Below are positions 1 through 8,458 of a DNA stretch of 64,000 nt, in pieces. Under the pieces are notes generated by a model, which was not told the DNA's origin, did no database searches, and saw only the letters and a program-made list of their open reading frames with translations. Where the stretch lies: positions 1 through 64,000 of the forward strand of contig NZ_JARPQB010000012.1 of NCBI RefSeq assembly GCF_029478665.1, written 5' to 3'. How positions within the stretch are numbered: position 1 is the first letter of the stretch; each line of letters begins with the position of its first letter. This DNA is from Pseudomonas entomophila. Its GTDB lineage: Bacteria; Pseudomonadota; Gammaproteobacteria; Pseudomonadales; Pseudomonadaceae. A program made the translations under genes and the position numbers.

Positions 1-85
1 GGGGTGGGGCAGGTGGGCGTTTACCGGCGCAGCCGGCGACGGCCAGCAGCAGGCAGAGCGCGAATGCCACGAGGAGGGATTTCAC
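1..85 (-). CDS. Lipoprotein N-terminus (truncated by window edge)
   Basis: The 28 visible residues begin with a GTG codon preceded by a strong AAGGAGG ribosome binding site. They form a lipoprotein signal peptide: a short charged start (VKS), a hydrophobic run rich in Leu and Ala, then the lipobox AVAGC with the lipidated cysteine, followed by a proline-rich start of the mature chain (GKRPPAPP). The rest lies outside the window, so function cannot be assigned. The lipobox makes an envelope-anchored protein likely. Confidence 0.7.
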   Translation of the reverse strand, partial: MKSLLVAFALCLLLAVAGCAGKRPPAPP

Positions 86-154
86 GTGGATTGCCTCCTT
101 GGTAAGAGGCCGCTGGTGATTTATCCGAAGTATAGATTGGGCCTGAGGGCCTCA

Positions 155-217
155 TCGCGGGTAAACCCGCTCCTACAGGTACCGCGCAATACCCGCGATG
201 GGCCGCGAAGCGGCCCC
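155..217. repeat. REP-type palindromes
   Basis: A hairpin of the form gcggg-taaa-cccgc followed by the ctcctaca tail, then a second hairpin gggccgc-gaa-gcggccc. Both are variants of the REP family found throughout the window. It lies between the divergent lipoprotein promoter side and the end of the acetyltransferase gene and could act as a transcription or mRNA-stability element. Confidence 0.75.
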
Positions 218-240
218 TTTTGCAGGCTTGAACGACATGC

Positions 241-684
241 TCAGCCCTCCAGCTTCAGGTGCAGCAACGGGTACGGATCACCCTGCCCATCCACCTCGGA
301 GCGTCCGACCTGGACGAACCCCTGCTTCAGGTAGAACCCCACTGCCTGCGGATTCTGCTCATTGACGTCCACCTCCCGCACACCCAGCTCATCGACCACG
401 CTGGCCAGCAGTGCCTTGCCGATACCCTGGCCACGGCAGGCGGGATCGACGAAGAGCATTTCCAGCTTGCCGTCATGCACGCCGGCAAAGCCGTGGATGC
501 GTCCGTCATCATCGCGCCAGGCGCGCAGCTCGACGAAACCCAGGTACTGCTCGCGCACCAGCGGGCGCAGGCGTTCTATATAGCCTTCAGGCAGAAAGTC
601 GTGGGTCGCCCGTACCGAGGCTTCCCAGAGCTCGGTGAGGCGGTCGTAGTGTTCCGTGCCCACCGGCACGATGCTGTGGTTCAT
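241..684 (-). CDS. GNAT family N-acetyltransferase
   Basis: A 147-residue protein with the GNAT fold signature. The acetyl-CoA pyrophosphate-binding motif A is clear (LFVDPACRGQGIGKALLASV, around residues 85-104), followed by the strand VNEQNPQAVGFYLKQGF typical of motif B. Substrate is not identifiable from sequence. The start chosen (MNHSIVP) has CTGGAG about seven bases upstream; an in-frame ATG nine codons earlier lacks a comparable site. It stands alone, convergent with nothing and followed by a REP element, so context gives no hint of its substrate. Confidence 0.85.
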   Translation of the reverse strand: MNHSIVPVGTEHYDRLTELWEASVRATHDFLPEGYIERLRPLVREQYLGFVELRAWRDDDGRIHGFAGVHDGKLEMLFVDPACRGQGIGKALLASVVDELGVREVDVNEQNPQAVGFYLKQGFVQVGRSEVDGQGDPYPLLHLKLEG

Positions 685-764
685 GGTGTCTCCAGATGAA
701 AAGGGTCTCATGGTGTTCGCGCATCCTTTCGGGATCAGAGGTGTGTGCTGACTGTACAGGCCTG

Positions 765-791
765 TTCGCCGGCAAGGCCGGCTCCTACAGG
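765..791. repeat. REP-type palindrome (GCCGGC variant)
   Basis: Single hairpin gccggcaaggccggc followed by the conserved ctcctacagg tail. It lies between the divergent acetyltransferase and hydrolase genes, so it is not a simple terminator here. Confidence 0.7.
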
Positions 792-872
792 ACGTGCTTC
801 GGGTGGCATGGTACTGGCCTGAAAGGCCACTGCGCTATGCTCGCATTCCGGTCCTTGAATCTGGAGACACGC

Positions 873-1433
873 GTGGCAGCCACCTCTGTTCCTCAAGCCG
901 ACGCTCTGCTGTTGGTGGATGTGCAATGCGCGTTCATGCAAGGCCAGGACGCCGTTCCGGGCCACCTGGCCTTGCAGGTGAGCATCGCCCGCCTGTTGGC
1001 CCGGGCGCGCGCGGCCGGCGTGCCGGTGATCTTCCTGCAGAACGATGGTGCTCCCGGTACGCCGGATGCCCCGCACAGCGCCGGTTGGTCGCTGTATTTT
1101 CCGCCAGCCCGAGGCGAGCACGTGCTGTTCAAATGCGAGGATGACGGGTTCGCCGAAACCCGGCTGGAAGCGTTGTTGCGTGAGCTGGACGTGCAGCGCC
1201 TGGCCCTGTGCGGCCTGCTGTCGGAGATGTGCCTGGCGGCCACTGCCCGTGCCGCCTTGCAGCGTGGCTTTGACGTGCTGCTGCCCCACGATGCCCATGC
1301 CACCTATGACGTGCCGCCCGGACCGGGTGGTTCGCCGGGTGTGCCCGCGGCACTGGCGGCGCGGGCGGCGGAATGGTCGTTGGGGGATGAGGTGGTGATC
1401 TTGCCGGGCGTCGATGCCGTGGTTTTCCTGTAG
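873..1433 (+). CDS. Isochorismatase-family cysteine hydrolase
   Basis: A 186-residue protein of the isochorismatase/nicotinamidase superfamily. The catalytic triad can be traced: Asp in LLLVDVQCAFM near the N-terminus, Lys in VLFKCEDDGF mid-protein, and the nucleophilic Cys in LLSEMCLAATARAALQRG, followed by the usual LPHDAHATYD segment. The GTG start is chosen because GGAGAC sits seven bases upstream; earlier in-frame starts have no such site. The substrate of this subgroup is unknown. It is convergent with the GntR gene and shares a terminator-like hairpin with it, so regulation by that protein is not implied. Confidence 0.85.
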   Translation: MAATSVPQADALLLVDVQCAFMQGQDAVPGHLALQVSIARLLARARAAGVPVIFLQNDGAPGTPDAPHSAGWSLYFPPARGEHVLFKCEDDGFAETRLEALLRELDVQRLALCGLLSEMCLAATARAALQRGFDVLLPHDAHATYDVPPGPGGSPGVPAALAARAAEWSLGDEVVILPGVDAVVFL

Positions 1434-1454
1434 GCGCCAGCAAGCTGGCGCCTA
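1431..1454. terminator. Palindrome shared by two convergent stop codons
   Basis: A perfect inverted repeat with 11-bp arms (TAGGCGCCAGC and its complement) and a two-base loop. The first three bases are the TAG stop of the hydrolase and the last three are the TAG stop of the convergent GntR gene. It probably serves as a bidirectional terminator, though no strong T-run follows; the sequence resembles half of a REP palindrome. Confidence 0.6.
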
Positions 1455-2147
1455 CAAGGGAGGCTGTTGGTCCAGGTCGAGCTTGGCTTCGAGGCGGTCG
1501 AGGTGTTCGTGCATCAAGGCCAGCGCGGCCTCGCTGTCGCCGCTTTCCACTGCATCGATGATGGCCGCGTGTTCCTGCCAGGCGCAGTGTTCGCAGCAGG
1601 GCGACTCATAGCGGGCAATGATCAGCGAGGTCATCGGCACCAGGCCATTGAGAAAGCGCGCCAGCGGTGCATTGGCGGCCATCTGCGCGAGCTTCATGTG
1701 GAACTCGCCGCCCAGGCGGATCGCCGTGCAGCGCTGGCCTTGCTCGTGGTGGTGGCGTTCACGCTCGACCAACTGGCGCAACTGGCGGATCTGCGCCGGC
1801 CGGGCACGCTGGGTGGCCAGGCCGATCAATGTGGTTTCTGCCAGGCGCCGGGCACTGAGCACCTGGCGCGCCTGCTGCGCATCGGGCGCCGCCAGCTGCG
1901 CGGTGTGGCTGGGGCGCTGCACGATCACCTGCTGGTCGGACAGGCGGCCAAGCACCCGGCGGATCACCGTGCGGCTGACCCCGAAGGCATTGCCGAGGGC
2001 CTGCTCGGGCAGCGCGGTGCCCGGTGGCAGGCGCTGTTCGAGGATGGCGTCGAACAGGCGCGGGTAGATCTGCTCGGCCGACAGGCGGGTTTCACCTGCG
2101 CCGAGCAGGGCGGGCAGGCGGGGGGCGGCTTGGGCGCAGGCGGTCAT
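1452..2147 (-). CDS. GntR-family transcriptional regulator (FCD type)
   Basis: A 231-residue regulator. Residues about 20-85 form the GntR winged helix (AEQIYPRLFDAILEQRLPPG, then GVSRTVIRRVLGRL as recognition helix). The C-terminal half is an all-helical FCD effector domain with acidic and histidine residues that could bind metal (GGEFHMKLAQ, EHAAIIDAV, MHEHLDRLE). A good AAGGAG site precedes the ATG. It follows the second GntR gene by 22 bp on the same strand, so the two may be cotranscribed with each other. Its target and effector are unknown. Confidence 0.85.
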   Translation of the reverse strand: MTACAQAAPRLPALLGAGETRLSAEQIYPRLFDAILEQRLPPGTALPEQALGNAFGVSRTVIRRVLGRLSDQQVIVQRPSHTAQLAAPDAQQARQVLSARRLAETTLIGLATQRARPAQIRQLRQLVERERHHHEQGQRCTAIRLGGEFHMKLAQMAANAPLARFLNGLVPMTSLIIARYESPCCEHCAWQEHAAIIDAVESGDSEAALALMHEHLDRLEAKLDLDQQPPL

Positions 2148-2169
2148 GGTCGCTCTCCTTCTTCTTTAT

Positions 2170-2871
2170 TCAGGTGCCCGGCTGGTCGTCCGGAATGTTC
2201 AGGGCGATGCCCATGCGCTGGCCCTCGGCGAGAATGTGCAGGCGCATCTGCTGGCTGGCCTTGGCGCTGTTGCGCTCGCGGATGGCCCGCACCACGGCCT
2301 CGTTCTCGCTCAGGCGCGCGGCCAGGTGTTCGGGCGAGTTGCGCAGCATCTCGGCGCTTTGCTTGAGGGCGTTGCCGGTCTGCTGCACCACGCTCTGGAA
2401 GATCGGGTTGGTGGTCAGGGCGAACAGCGCCTCGTGGAAGGCGATGTAGGCATTGATGCCGGCCTCGCTGTCACGGGCGTCGAGGGCCTCGCGCATGTCC
2501 ATCAGGGTCAGGCGCAACTGGCCGATGTCCTGGCTGCCCGCCGATTGCGCGACCAGCCCGGCGATGAAGGGTTCGAGGGTGTAGCGCAGTTCCAGTACGT
2601 CGGCCAGGCTGGCGGCGGCGATGGCTTCCGGCTCCTGGGCCTGGGCGCTGTCGGCGTCCAGCACCAGCACCCCCTTGCCCGGCATCGAGCGCACCAGGCC
2701 CAGGGTTTCCAGCACGATGACCGCCTCGCGCAGGCTGGGGCGGCTGATGCCCAACTGCTCGGCCAGCTCGCGCTGGCCGGGCAGCATGTCGCCGCTGCGC
2801 CACTGGCCACGGGCCAGGGCCTGGCGGAGTTTCTCCACCACTGAATTGACTACCGTCGACGAGCTGATCAC
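2170..2871 (-). CDS. GntR-family regulator (FadR subfamily)
   Basis: A 233-residue regulator with a GntR DNA-binding domain in the first 75 residues (VEKLRQALARGQW, LPGQRELAEQLGISRPSLREAV) and an FCD ligand domain. The start is GTG, supported by AAGGAGCG five bases upstream. It lies 70 bp downstream of the DctA-like symporter gene on the same strand. Two FadR-like operators lie in the symporter promoter region, so control of C4-dicarboxylate or related organic acid uptake by this protein is a reasonable inference. Confidence 0.87.
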   Translation of the reverse strand: MISSSTVVNSVVEKLRQALARGQWRSGDMLPGQRELAEQLGISRPSLREAVIVLETLGLVRSMPGKGVLVLDADSAQAQEPEAIAAASLADVLELRYTLEPFIAGLVAQSAGSQDIGQLRLTLMDMREALDARDSEAGINAYIAFHEALFALTTNPIFQSVVQQTGNALKQSAEMLRNSPEHLAARLSENEAVVRAIRERNSAKASQQMRLHILAEGQRMGIALNIPDDQPGT

Positions 2872-2941
2872 GTTTCGCTCCTTGGTTGACGCCGCATCTT
2901 CGCGTCTGGCGGGCCGGCGCCGGGCGCCGGCCTCGCGTGGC

Positions 2942-4252
2942 TCAGAATTCCTGTTGATGGGGTTGGCCCTGCTTGCGGGTTATTGGCGCGAAGCCCGGTT
3001 TGTTGGCCAGTACATTGTGCGCACGCTCCAGGTCGATATCTTTCTCCCAGCGCGCGATGGCCACGGTGGCGACGCAGTTGCCGATCAGGTTGGTCAGTGC
3101 CCGGCCGATGCCCATGAACCAGTCCACCGCCAGCACCAGCACCAGGCCCACCACCGGGATCGCCGGCACGGCGGTCAGGGTGGCGGCGAGAATCACCAGC
3201 GCCGAGCCTGGGATGCCGTGGGCGCCCTTGGAAGTCACCAGCGACACCAGAAGAATGGTCAGCAGGTCGGTCATGGCCAGCGGTGTGCCGGTGGCGTTGG
3301 CGATGAACACGATGGCCAGGGTGAGGTAGATGGAGAAGCCATCGAGGTTGAACGAGTAGCCGGTGGGGATCACCAGGCCGACGGTGGAGCTGCCGATCCC
3401 CAGGTGCTCGAGCTTGCGCATCACCTGGGGTAGCACGGCGTCGGACGAAGCGGTGCCGAGCACGATGGTCAGCTCTTCACGCAGGTACTTGATGAACGGC
3501 AGCAGCTTGAGGCCGGAAATACGCATCACCGTGCCCAGCACGATCAGCACGAAACCGGCGCAGGTCAGGTAGAACAGCGCGACCAGGCCGCCCAGGTGCT
3601 GCAGCGAGCTCAGGCCATATTTACTGGTGGTGAAGGCGATGGCGCCGAACACGCCGATGGGGGCCAGGCGCACGATCATGCCCATGATGCGGAACACCAC
3701 GTGGCTCAGTTCGTTGATCAGCCGCGAGATGCCCGAGGCCGATTCACCGACCAGGTTCAGCGCGCTGCCGAACAGCACCGAGAACAGCAGTACCTGGAGG
3801 ATGTTGTTGTCGGCGAAGGCGCCGACCACCGAGGTCGGGATCAGGTCCATCAGGAACGTGGCCGTGCCGTGGATGTGCTGGCCGCGCTCGGCGAGGGCAC
3901 CGGCATCGGCGCTGGACAGCTGGTCCAGGTGGATGTTGGCGCCACTGCCGATGCCGCTGCTGAAGGCGAACACCAGGCCGATCACCAGCGCCAGGGTGGT
4001 CAGCACTTCGAAGTAGATCACTGACTTGAGGCCAATGCGCCCGACCTTCTTCAGGTCGCCGGCGCCGGAAATGCCGCTGACCACCACGCAGAACACGATC
4101 AGGCCGATAAGCATCTTGATCAGCTTGATGAAGCCGTCACCCAGGGGTTTGAGTTGTAGGGAGAGGTCGGGGAAGCTCAGGCCGCAGACGATGCCGAGGG
4201 CAAGGCCGAGCACTACCTGGAGGAAGATCGAACGCGAACACCATTTGAGCAT
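2942..4252 (-). CDS. dctA: C4-dicarboxylate/cation symporter, DctA-like
   Basis: A 436-residue member of the dicarboxylate/amino acid:cation symporter family, which imports succinate, fumarate and malate across the inner membrane. Family marks seen are the first membrane segment after MLKWCSRSIFLQVV, the serine-rich hairpin region (LGTASSDAVLPQVM), and the conserved VIPTGYSFNLDGFSIYLT motif. The start at MLKWC matches DctA proteins; upstream extension would add an unrelated leader. Pseudomonads carry more than one such transporter, so the true substrate could differ from DctA proper. The leader region contains two FadR-like dyads. Confidence 0.88.
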   Translation of the reverse strand: MLKWCSRSIFLQVVLGLALGIVCGLSFPDLSLQLKPLGDGFIKLIKMLIGLIVFCVVVSGISGAGDLKKVGRIGLKSVIYFEVLTTLALVIGLVFAFSSGIGSGANIHLDQLSSADAGALAERGQHIHGTATFLMDLIPTSVVGAFADNNILQVLLFSVLFGSALNLVGESASGISRLINELSHVVFRIMGMIVRLAPIGVFGAIAFTTSKYGLSSLQHLGGLVALFYLTCAGFVLIVLGTVMRISGLKLLPFIKYLREELTIVLGTASSDAVLPQVMRKLEHLGIGSSTVGLVIPTGYSFNLDGFSIYLTLAIVFIANATGTPLAMTDLLTILLVSLVTSKGAHGIPGSALVILAATLTAVPAIPVVGLVLVLAVDWFMGIGRALTNLIGNCVATVAIARWEKDIDLERAHNVLANKPGFAPITRKQGQPHQQEF

Positions 4253-4323
4253 GGGAGGAGTCTCTGGTCGGTGTCCTTGCCCCCCAGCCACACGGAGCGA
4301 AAGAGTGCAGGACTTAATTATTG

Positions 4324-4336
4324 TGGTCTTACCGGT
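4324..4336. promoter_or_regulatory. Candidate FadR-type operator 1
   Basis: TGGTCTTACCGGT, a near-palindrome with GGT/ACC half-sites of the kind bound by FadR-subfamily GntR proteins. It lies about 75 bp upstream of the symporter start. Confidence 0.45.
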
Positions 4337-4397
4337 TTGTTCACTGCGAGGGCCATGAAACGCCGAAAATTTGGACATTGCAAGACTTTTTGGCCTG

Positions 4398-4412
4398 ACC
4401 GGTCTGACCAGT
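4398..4412. promoter_or_regulatory. Candidate FadR-type operator 2
   Basis: Reading on the minus strand, ACTGGTCAGACCGGT, an almost perfect dyad (arms ACTGGTC and GACCGGT) very like the FadR consensus. Its centre is 75 bp from operator 1. It is between the XRE gene and the symporter promoter region. Confidence 0.5.
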
Positions 4413-4460
4413 TGTGGTGCATCGACGGAGAACCTGCTCTAGCGTGGTGCATGGGGGATT

Positions 4461-4775
4461 TCAGGGTTTGGACAGGGCCTGATCGACGGCGGCGATCAGT
4501 TTGCCGAGGTCCTTGGGCGGGGCATTGTGGATGACGCCGAACAGGTAGGCGCGTTGCTCTTCTTCGTCGTCCGGCTCGGCGAAAAAGACTTTGGGTTTCA
4601 CCCCCAGCGCTTCGGCGAAGTTCATCAGCGCCTCGATGCTGGGGGTGTACGTGCCGGTTTCGAAGCGGCTTATGGTCTTGGGGTCGAAGCCGGTGCGTTC
4701 GCCCAGTTGCGCCTGCGTGAGGCTCGCCAGCTTGCGGTAGCGGCGCAGGGCAGGGCCGAGGCCTGTTCTGGTCAT
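4461..4775 (-). CDS. XRE-family helix-turn-helix regulator
   Basis: A 104-residue protein. Residues about 10-64 form a Cro/CI-type helix-turn-helix (LASLTQAQLGERTGFDPKTI, SRFETGTYTPSIEALMNFAEAL). The rest is a short acidic linker (EPDDEEEQ) and a helical tail. No ligand domain is present. A GGGAAT site lies eight bases before the ATG. No toxin-like partner is adjacent, so an antitoxin role is not supported; it is probably a stand-alone regulator. It is on the same strand as, and upstream of, the symporter, separated by about 210 bp that contain the operators. Confidence 0.85.
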   Translation of the reverse strand: MTRTGLGPALRRYRKLASLTQAQLGERTGFDPKTISRFETGTYTPSIEALMNFAEALGVKPKVFFAEPDDEEEQRAYLFGVIHNAPPKDLGKLIAAVDQALSKP

Positions 4776-4839
4776 CGCTTAATTCCCATTTAGAATCAAG
4801 CACTTAACGATATCTGTCGATACAGTGCAACGCTATGAT

Positions 4840-4868
4840 CCATCACCTTTATTTGCAAAGTGTGATGG
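4840..4868. other. Inverted repeat in the XRE-aer intergenic space
   Basis: CCATCAC and GTGATGG arms, with an inner CTTT/AAAG pairing, give an 11-bp stem with one bulged base around a short loop. The space between the divergent XRE and aer genes is about 275 bp; this is the only clear structure seen in it. It could be an operator of the XRE protein or the base of a leader hairpin. Confidence 0.4.
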
Positions 4869-5051
4869 AATTCGTAGAATCCGCCGCTTTGATTGGTCAG
4901 CCATTCAAGCAATTGTCCAAGGTGATCCGGCCATCTGTCGGCTTGCGTGAGCCTGTTGTCGAACATTGGAACTGATCCGGGATGAACGGTTCCGGCACCC
5001 CTGGCCACGCGCCAGGCCATTCGTCGGACCGCCTATGAAGGGAGTCTCATC

Positions 5052-6617
5052 GTGCGTCTGAACCTGCCGGTCAATCCGGTCGAGCAAAGCTTTCCCGAGC
5101 ATCAGCGGCTCATCTCGGCGACCGACACGGCCAGCCTGATCACCTACTGCAATGCCGAGTTCGCCGCCATCAGCGGCTACAGCCAGGATGAGCTGATCGG
5201 CAGCCCGCACAACCTGGTGCGTCACCCGGACATGCCCGAAGCGGTGTTCGAGCTGATGTGGCAATACCTCAAGGCCGGCCGCAGCTGGATGGGGATCGTC
5301 AAGAACCGCTGCCGCAACGGCAATTTCTACTGGGTGAACGCCTACGTCACGCCGATCCTGGAGCAGGGCCGGGTGGTCGGCTACGAATCGGTGCGCGTGC
5401 GCCCCAGCCGCGAGCAGATCGCCCGGGCCGAAGCGCTGTATGCACGGTTGCGCGCGGGCAAGGCGGTGCTGTCACCGGCACGCCGCCTGGCCCTGCTGGC
5501 ACGCGGCATGACCCTGCCATTGCTTGGTGGCGCGCTGGCCATCGGCGTCAATCAGCTGTGGCCGGGCCTGGCGGCCCAAGGCCTGACCCTGGCACTGTTC
5601 GCCGGTGTCGGGGCCTGGGCGCAAAGCCGGATCGGTCGTCACCTGCGGCGCATCGCGGATGGCGCGGGCAATACCTTCAGCGATCCGGTCGCGGCGCTGA
5701 CCTATAGCGACCTGCCGGGTGCGGCCGGGCAGTTGGAGCTGATCCTGATCAGCGAAGAGGCGCGGCTGAAGACCGCGCTTACCCGTCTCAGCGACCTGGC
5801 CGCGCAGATGGCCGAGGCCGCCCTGGATGCCGGGCGCCTGTCCCGCGGTACCGAGTCGGCCTTGCTCGAGCAGCGTGCCGAGACCGACCTGACCGCCACC
5901 GCCATGACCGAGATGGCCGCTTCCATCGGCGAAGTCGCCGGCCACGTGCAGTTGACGGCGCAGGAGGCGCACACCGCGCACCTGCTCGCCGAGCAGGGCA
6001 GCCAGGTCGCCGACGCCAGCGGCGCGGCGATTCGCGAGCTGGCCGGCACGGTCGGGCAGATCAACCAGGCGGTCAACGACCTGGCCGGTCAGACCGGTGA
6101 TATCGCCGAGGCAGCCGGGATGATCCGCGCCATTGCCGAGCAGACCAACCTGCTGGCGCTCAATGCTGCGATCGAGGCGGCGCGGGCCGGCGAGCAGGGG
6201 CGCGGTTTCGCGGTGGTCGCCGACGAGGTGCGCGCGCTGGCCGACAAGACCCGCCAGTCCACTTTGCATATCCAGGCGATCATCGACAGCCTGCGCAGTG
6301 GTGCCGGGCAGGCGGTGAGCATCGCCAGCCAGGGTCTCGCAGGCGCGGAGCAGGGGGTCTCCCAGGTCGCCCAGGCCCAGCAGGCGCTGCAAGGTATCCG
6401 CCAGGCCGTGCTGCGCATCAGCGACATGAGCCAGCAGATGGCCGCCGCTTCCCAGGAGCAGTCGGCGGTGGCCGAGGACGTTTCGCGACAGATCAACGGT
6501 GTGGCCGGCACGGTGCAGCAGAGCGCCCGACGGGCCAATGCCGCCGCTTCACGCGGCGCCGAGCTCGAGCAGGTCTGTGCCGGGCTGCGCGCCCTGGTGG
6601 AGCGTTTCAACCGCTAG
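5052..6617 (+). CDS. aer: Aer-like PAS/methyl-accepting chemotaxis receptor
   Basis: A 521-residue energy-taxis receptor. The N-terminal PAS domain (residues about 20-120) has the Aer hallmark [11 protein letters not shown] and the later [17 protein letters not shown], typical of FAD-binding PAS domains. Two hydrophobic segments follow (about 150-192). The C-terminal half is a cytoplasmic MCP domain with the CheA/CheW contact hairpin [20 protein letters not shown]. There is no periplasmic sensor, consistent with sensing redox state inside the cell. GTG start with GGGAG upstream. The c-di-GMP gene begins 12 bp after its stop, so the two are almost certainly cotranscribed; the pair resembles the aer1/PP2258 pair I recall from P. 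putida KT2440. Confidence 0.92.
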   Translation: MRLNLPVNPVEQSFPEHQRLISATDTASLITYCNAEFAAISGYSQDELIGSPHNLVRHPDMPEAVFELMWQYLKAGRSWMGIVKNRCRNGNFYWVNAYVTPILEQGRVVGYESVRVRPSREQIARAEALYARLRAGKAVLSPARRLALLARGMTLPLLGGALAIGVNQLWPGLAAQGLTLALFAGVGAWAQSRIGRHLRRIADGAGNTFSDPVAALTYSDLPGAAGQLELILISEEARLKTALTRLSDLAAQMAEAALDAGRLSRGTESALLEQRAETDLTATAMTEMAASIGEVAGHVQLTAQEAHTAHLLAEQGSQVADASGAAIRELAGTVGQINQAVNDLAGQTGDIAEAAGMIRAIAEQTNLLALNAAIEAARAGEQGRGFAVVADEVRALADKTRQSTLHIQAIIDSLRSGAGQAVSIASQGLAGAEQGVSQVAQAQQALQGIRQAVLRISDMSQQMAAASQEQSAVAEDVSRQINGVAGTVQQSARRANAAASRGAELEQVCAGLRALVERFNR

Positions 6618-6629
6618 GGCGGGCTATTT

Positions 6630-8318
6630 ATGGATGATATCTACCGCGCGGCCGTGGATGCGGCCGCGATCTTTTCCGAGACCGACCTGCGCGGGCGTAT
6701 CACCTACGTCAACCAGCAGTTCTGCAGTATCTCCGGCTACAGCCGCGAGGAGCTGCTGGGCGCCAACCACCGTATTCTCAATTCCGGGTTGCATGAGCCG
6801 GCGTTCTTCTTCGATATGTGGAACGCCCTGGCGGCTGGTCGGGTGTGGAAAGGCGAGATCTGCAACCGCGCCAAGGATGGCTCGCTGTACTGGGTCGACA
6901 GCACCATGGTGCCGCTGATCGACCCGCACAGCGGCAAGGTGCACAAGTACGTGTCGATCCGCTTCGACGTCACCGAGAAGCGCCAGTTGCTGCACACCTT
7001 GCAGTGGCGTGTGGGCCATGACGTGCTGACCGGGCTGCCCAACCGCGCGTACCTGTCCGACCTGCTCAACCAGGCCCTGGCGTTCTCGCGCCGCGAGCGC
7101 ATCCCGCTGGCGGTGTGCATGCTCGACCTGGATGGTTTCAAGGCGGTCAACGATGGCTATGGCCATGCCACCGGCGACCTGCTGCTGGTCGAGGTGGCGC
7201 AGCGCCTGCAGGGCATCCTGCGCGGCGGCGATGCGGTGGCGCGGCTGTCGGGCGATGAGTTCGTGCTGATCCTGCGCCACATCGAAGGCCCTCGTCAGTT
7301 GCATGCCGCGCTGCAACGGGTACTGCTGTCGCTGGCGGCACCCTACGTGGTCCGGGAACACGCCCTGACCCTCAGCGCGAGCATCGGCGTCACCTTGTTC
7401 CCCCAGGACGACGAGGACGCCGACACCCTGGTGCGCCACGCCGACCAGGCGATGTACGTGGCCAAGCAGCAAGGGCGCAACCGCTACCACCTGTTCGACG
7501 TGTCCCAGGAGCTGGAGCTCAAGGCCACGCACCAGACCGTGGCGCGGGTGCGCCAGGCCATGCGCCAGGGTGAGCTGTGCCTGCACTACCAACCGAAGGT
7601 GAACATGCGCAGCGGGCAGGTGATCGGTTTCGAAGCGTTGTTGCGCTGGATGCACCCCACCAAGGGGCCGGTGCCGCCGGGCGAGTTCCTGCCGTTGGTG
7701 GAGCAGACCGACCTGATCGTGGAGCTGGGAGAGTGGGTCATCGAGCAGGCGCTGGCCCAGCTGGGTCAATGGCGGCAGGAAGGGCGGGGATGGTCCTTGA
7801 GTGTCAACATCGCCGCCCGCCAGTTACAGCGTGGTGACTTTTCCCAGCGTCTGGCGCGGCTTCTCGAGCGCCACCCCGGCGTGGACCCGGCGCAACTGGA
7901 CCTGGAGATCGTCGAGTCGGTGGCCATCGACAACCTGGCGCGGGTCGGCCACTGCCTGGATGCCTGTCGTGCCCTGGGTGTGCGCTTCTCGCTGGACGAC
8001 TTTGGCACAGGCTATTCATCGCTGAGCTACCTCAAGCGCTTGCCGGCACAGACCATCAAGATCGACAAGTCGTTCGTGCGCGACATCCTGCATGACCACG
8101 ACGACCTGGCCCTTGCCGGTGCGGTGATCGGCCTGGCGCGTGCGTTCGGCCGAGCAGTGATTGCCGAAGGGGTGGAAACCGTCGAGCACGGGCGGGTGCT
8201 GATGGGTCTGGGTTGCGAGCTGGCCCAAGGCTATGGCATTGCGCGGCCCATGCCGGCGGGCGAGGTAGTCGAGTGGGTGGCCGGTTATCGCCAGCCTCCG
8301 GAGTGGCTGGCGGGTTGA
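6630..8318 (+). CDS. PAS-GGDEF-EAL c-di-GMP turnover protein
   Basis: A 562-residue cytoplasmic protein. Residues about 10-115 are a PAS domain related to that of the preceding receptor but lacking its RHPDMP motif. A GGDEF domain follows (about 130-290) in which the signature reads SGDEF and an inhibitory RxxD site (RGGD) lies five residues before it. The EAL domain (about 310-555) keeps all key residues: FEALLRW, LEIVESV, DDFGTGYSSL, IKIDKSF, AEGVET and a C-terminal ELAQGYG. Phosphodiesterase activity is therefore expected; cyclase activity is possible because Ser in the first position is tolerated in some cyclases. Coupling to the Aer-like receptor suggests control of motility. Confidence 0.92.
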   Translation: MDDIYRAAVDAAAIFSETDLRGRITYVNQQFCSISGYSREELLGANHRILNSGLHEPAFFFDMWNALAAGRVWKGEICNRAKDGSLYWVDSTMVPLIDPHSGKVHKYVSIRFDVTEKRQLLHTLQWRVGHDVLTGLPNRAYLSDLLNQALAFSRRERIPLAVCMLDLDGFKAVNDGYGHATGDLLLVEVAQRLQGILRGGDAVARLSGDEFVLILRHIEGPRQLHAALQRVLLSLAAPYVVREHALTLSASIGVTLFPQDDEDADTLVRHADQAMYVAKQQGRNRYHLFDVSQELELKATHQTVARVRQAMRQGELCLHYQPKVNMRSGQVIGFEALLRWMHPTKGPVPPGEFLPLVEQTDLIVELGEWVIEQALAQLGQWRQEGRGWSLSVNIAARQLQRGDFSQRLARLLERHPGVDPAQLDLEIVESVAIDNLARVGHCLDACRALGVRFSLDDFGTGYSSLSYLKRLPAQTIKIDKSFVRDILHDHDDLALAGAVIGLARAFGRAVIAEGVETVEHGRVLMGLGCELAQGYGIARPMPAGEVVEWVAGYRQPPEWLAG

Positions 8319-8458
8319 GGCGGGGAGGGCCATGCGCCCCTCCGCCGGCGTGTAGGTCGCAGGTCAGCGTTGCGCCGGGGGTACCTGGGGCGTCGAGCAA
8401 CGAGCCTCGCAGTGCCCGCCCTGGCGCCATCGGTAGCACCCGGCGGGCTGCGTGGTGG

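Noticed and set aside
4461..4775. Toxin-antitoxin module including the XRE protein
   Set aside because: No small toxin-like gene adjoins it on either side.
4776..5051. FliA-type promoter before the Aer-like gene
   Set aside because: A GTCGATAC resembles the -10, but no TAAA-type -35 lies at the right distance.
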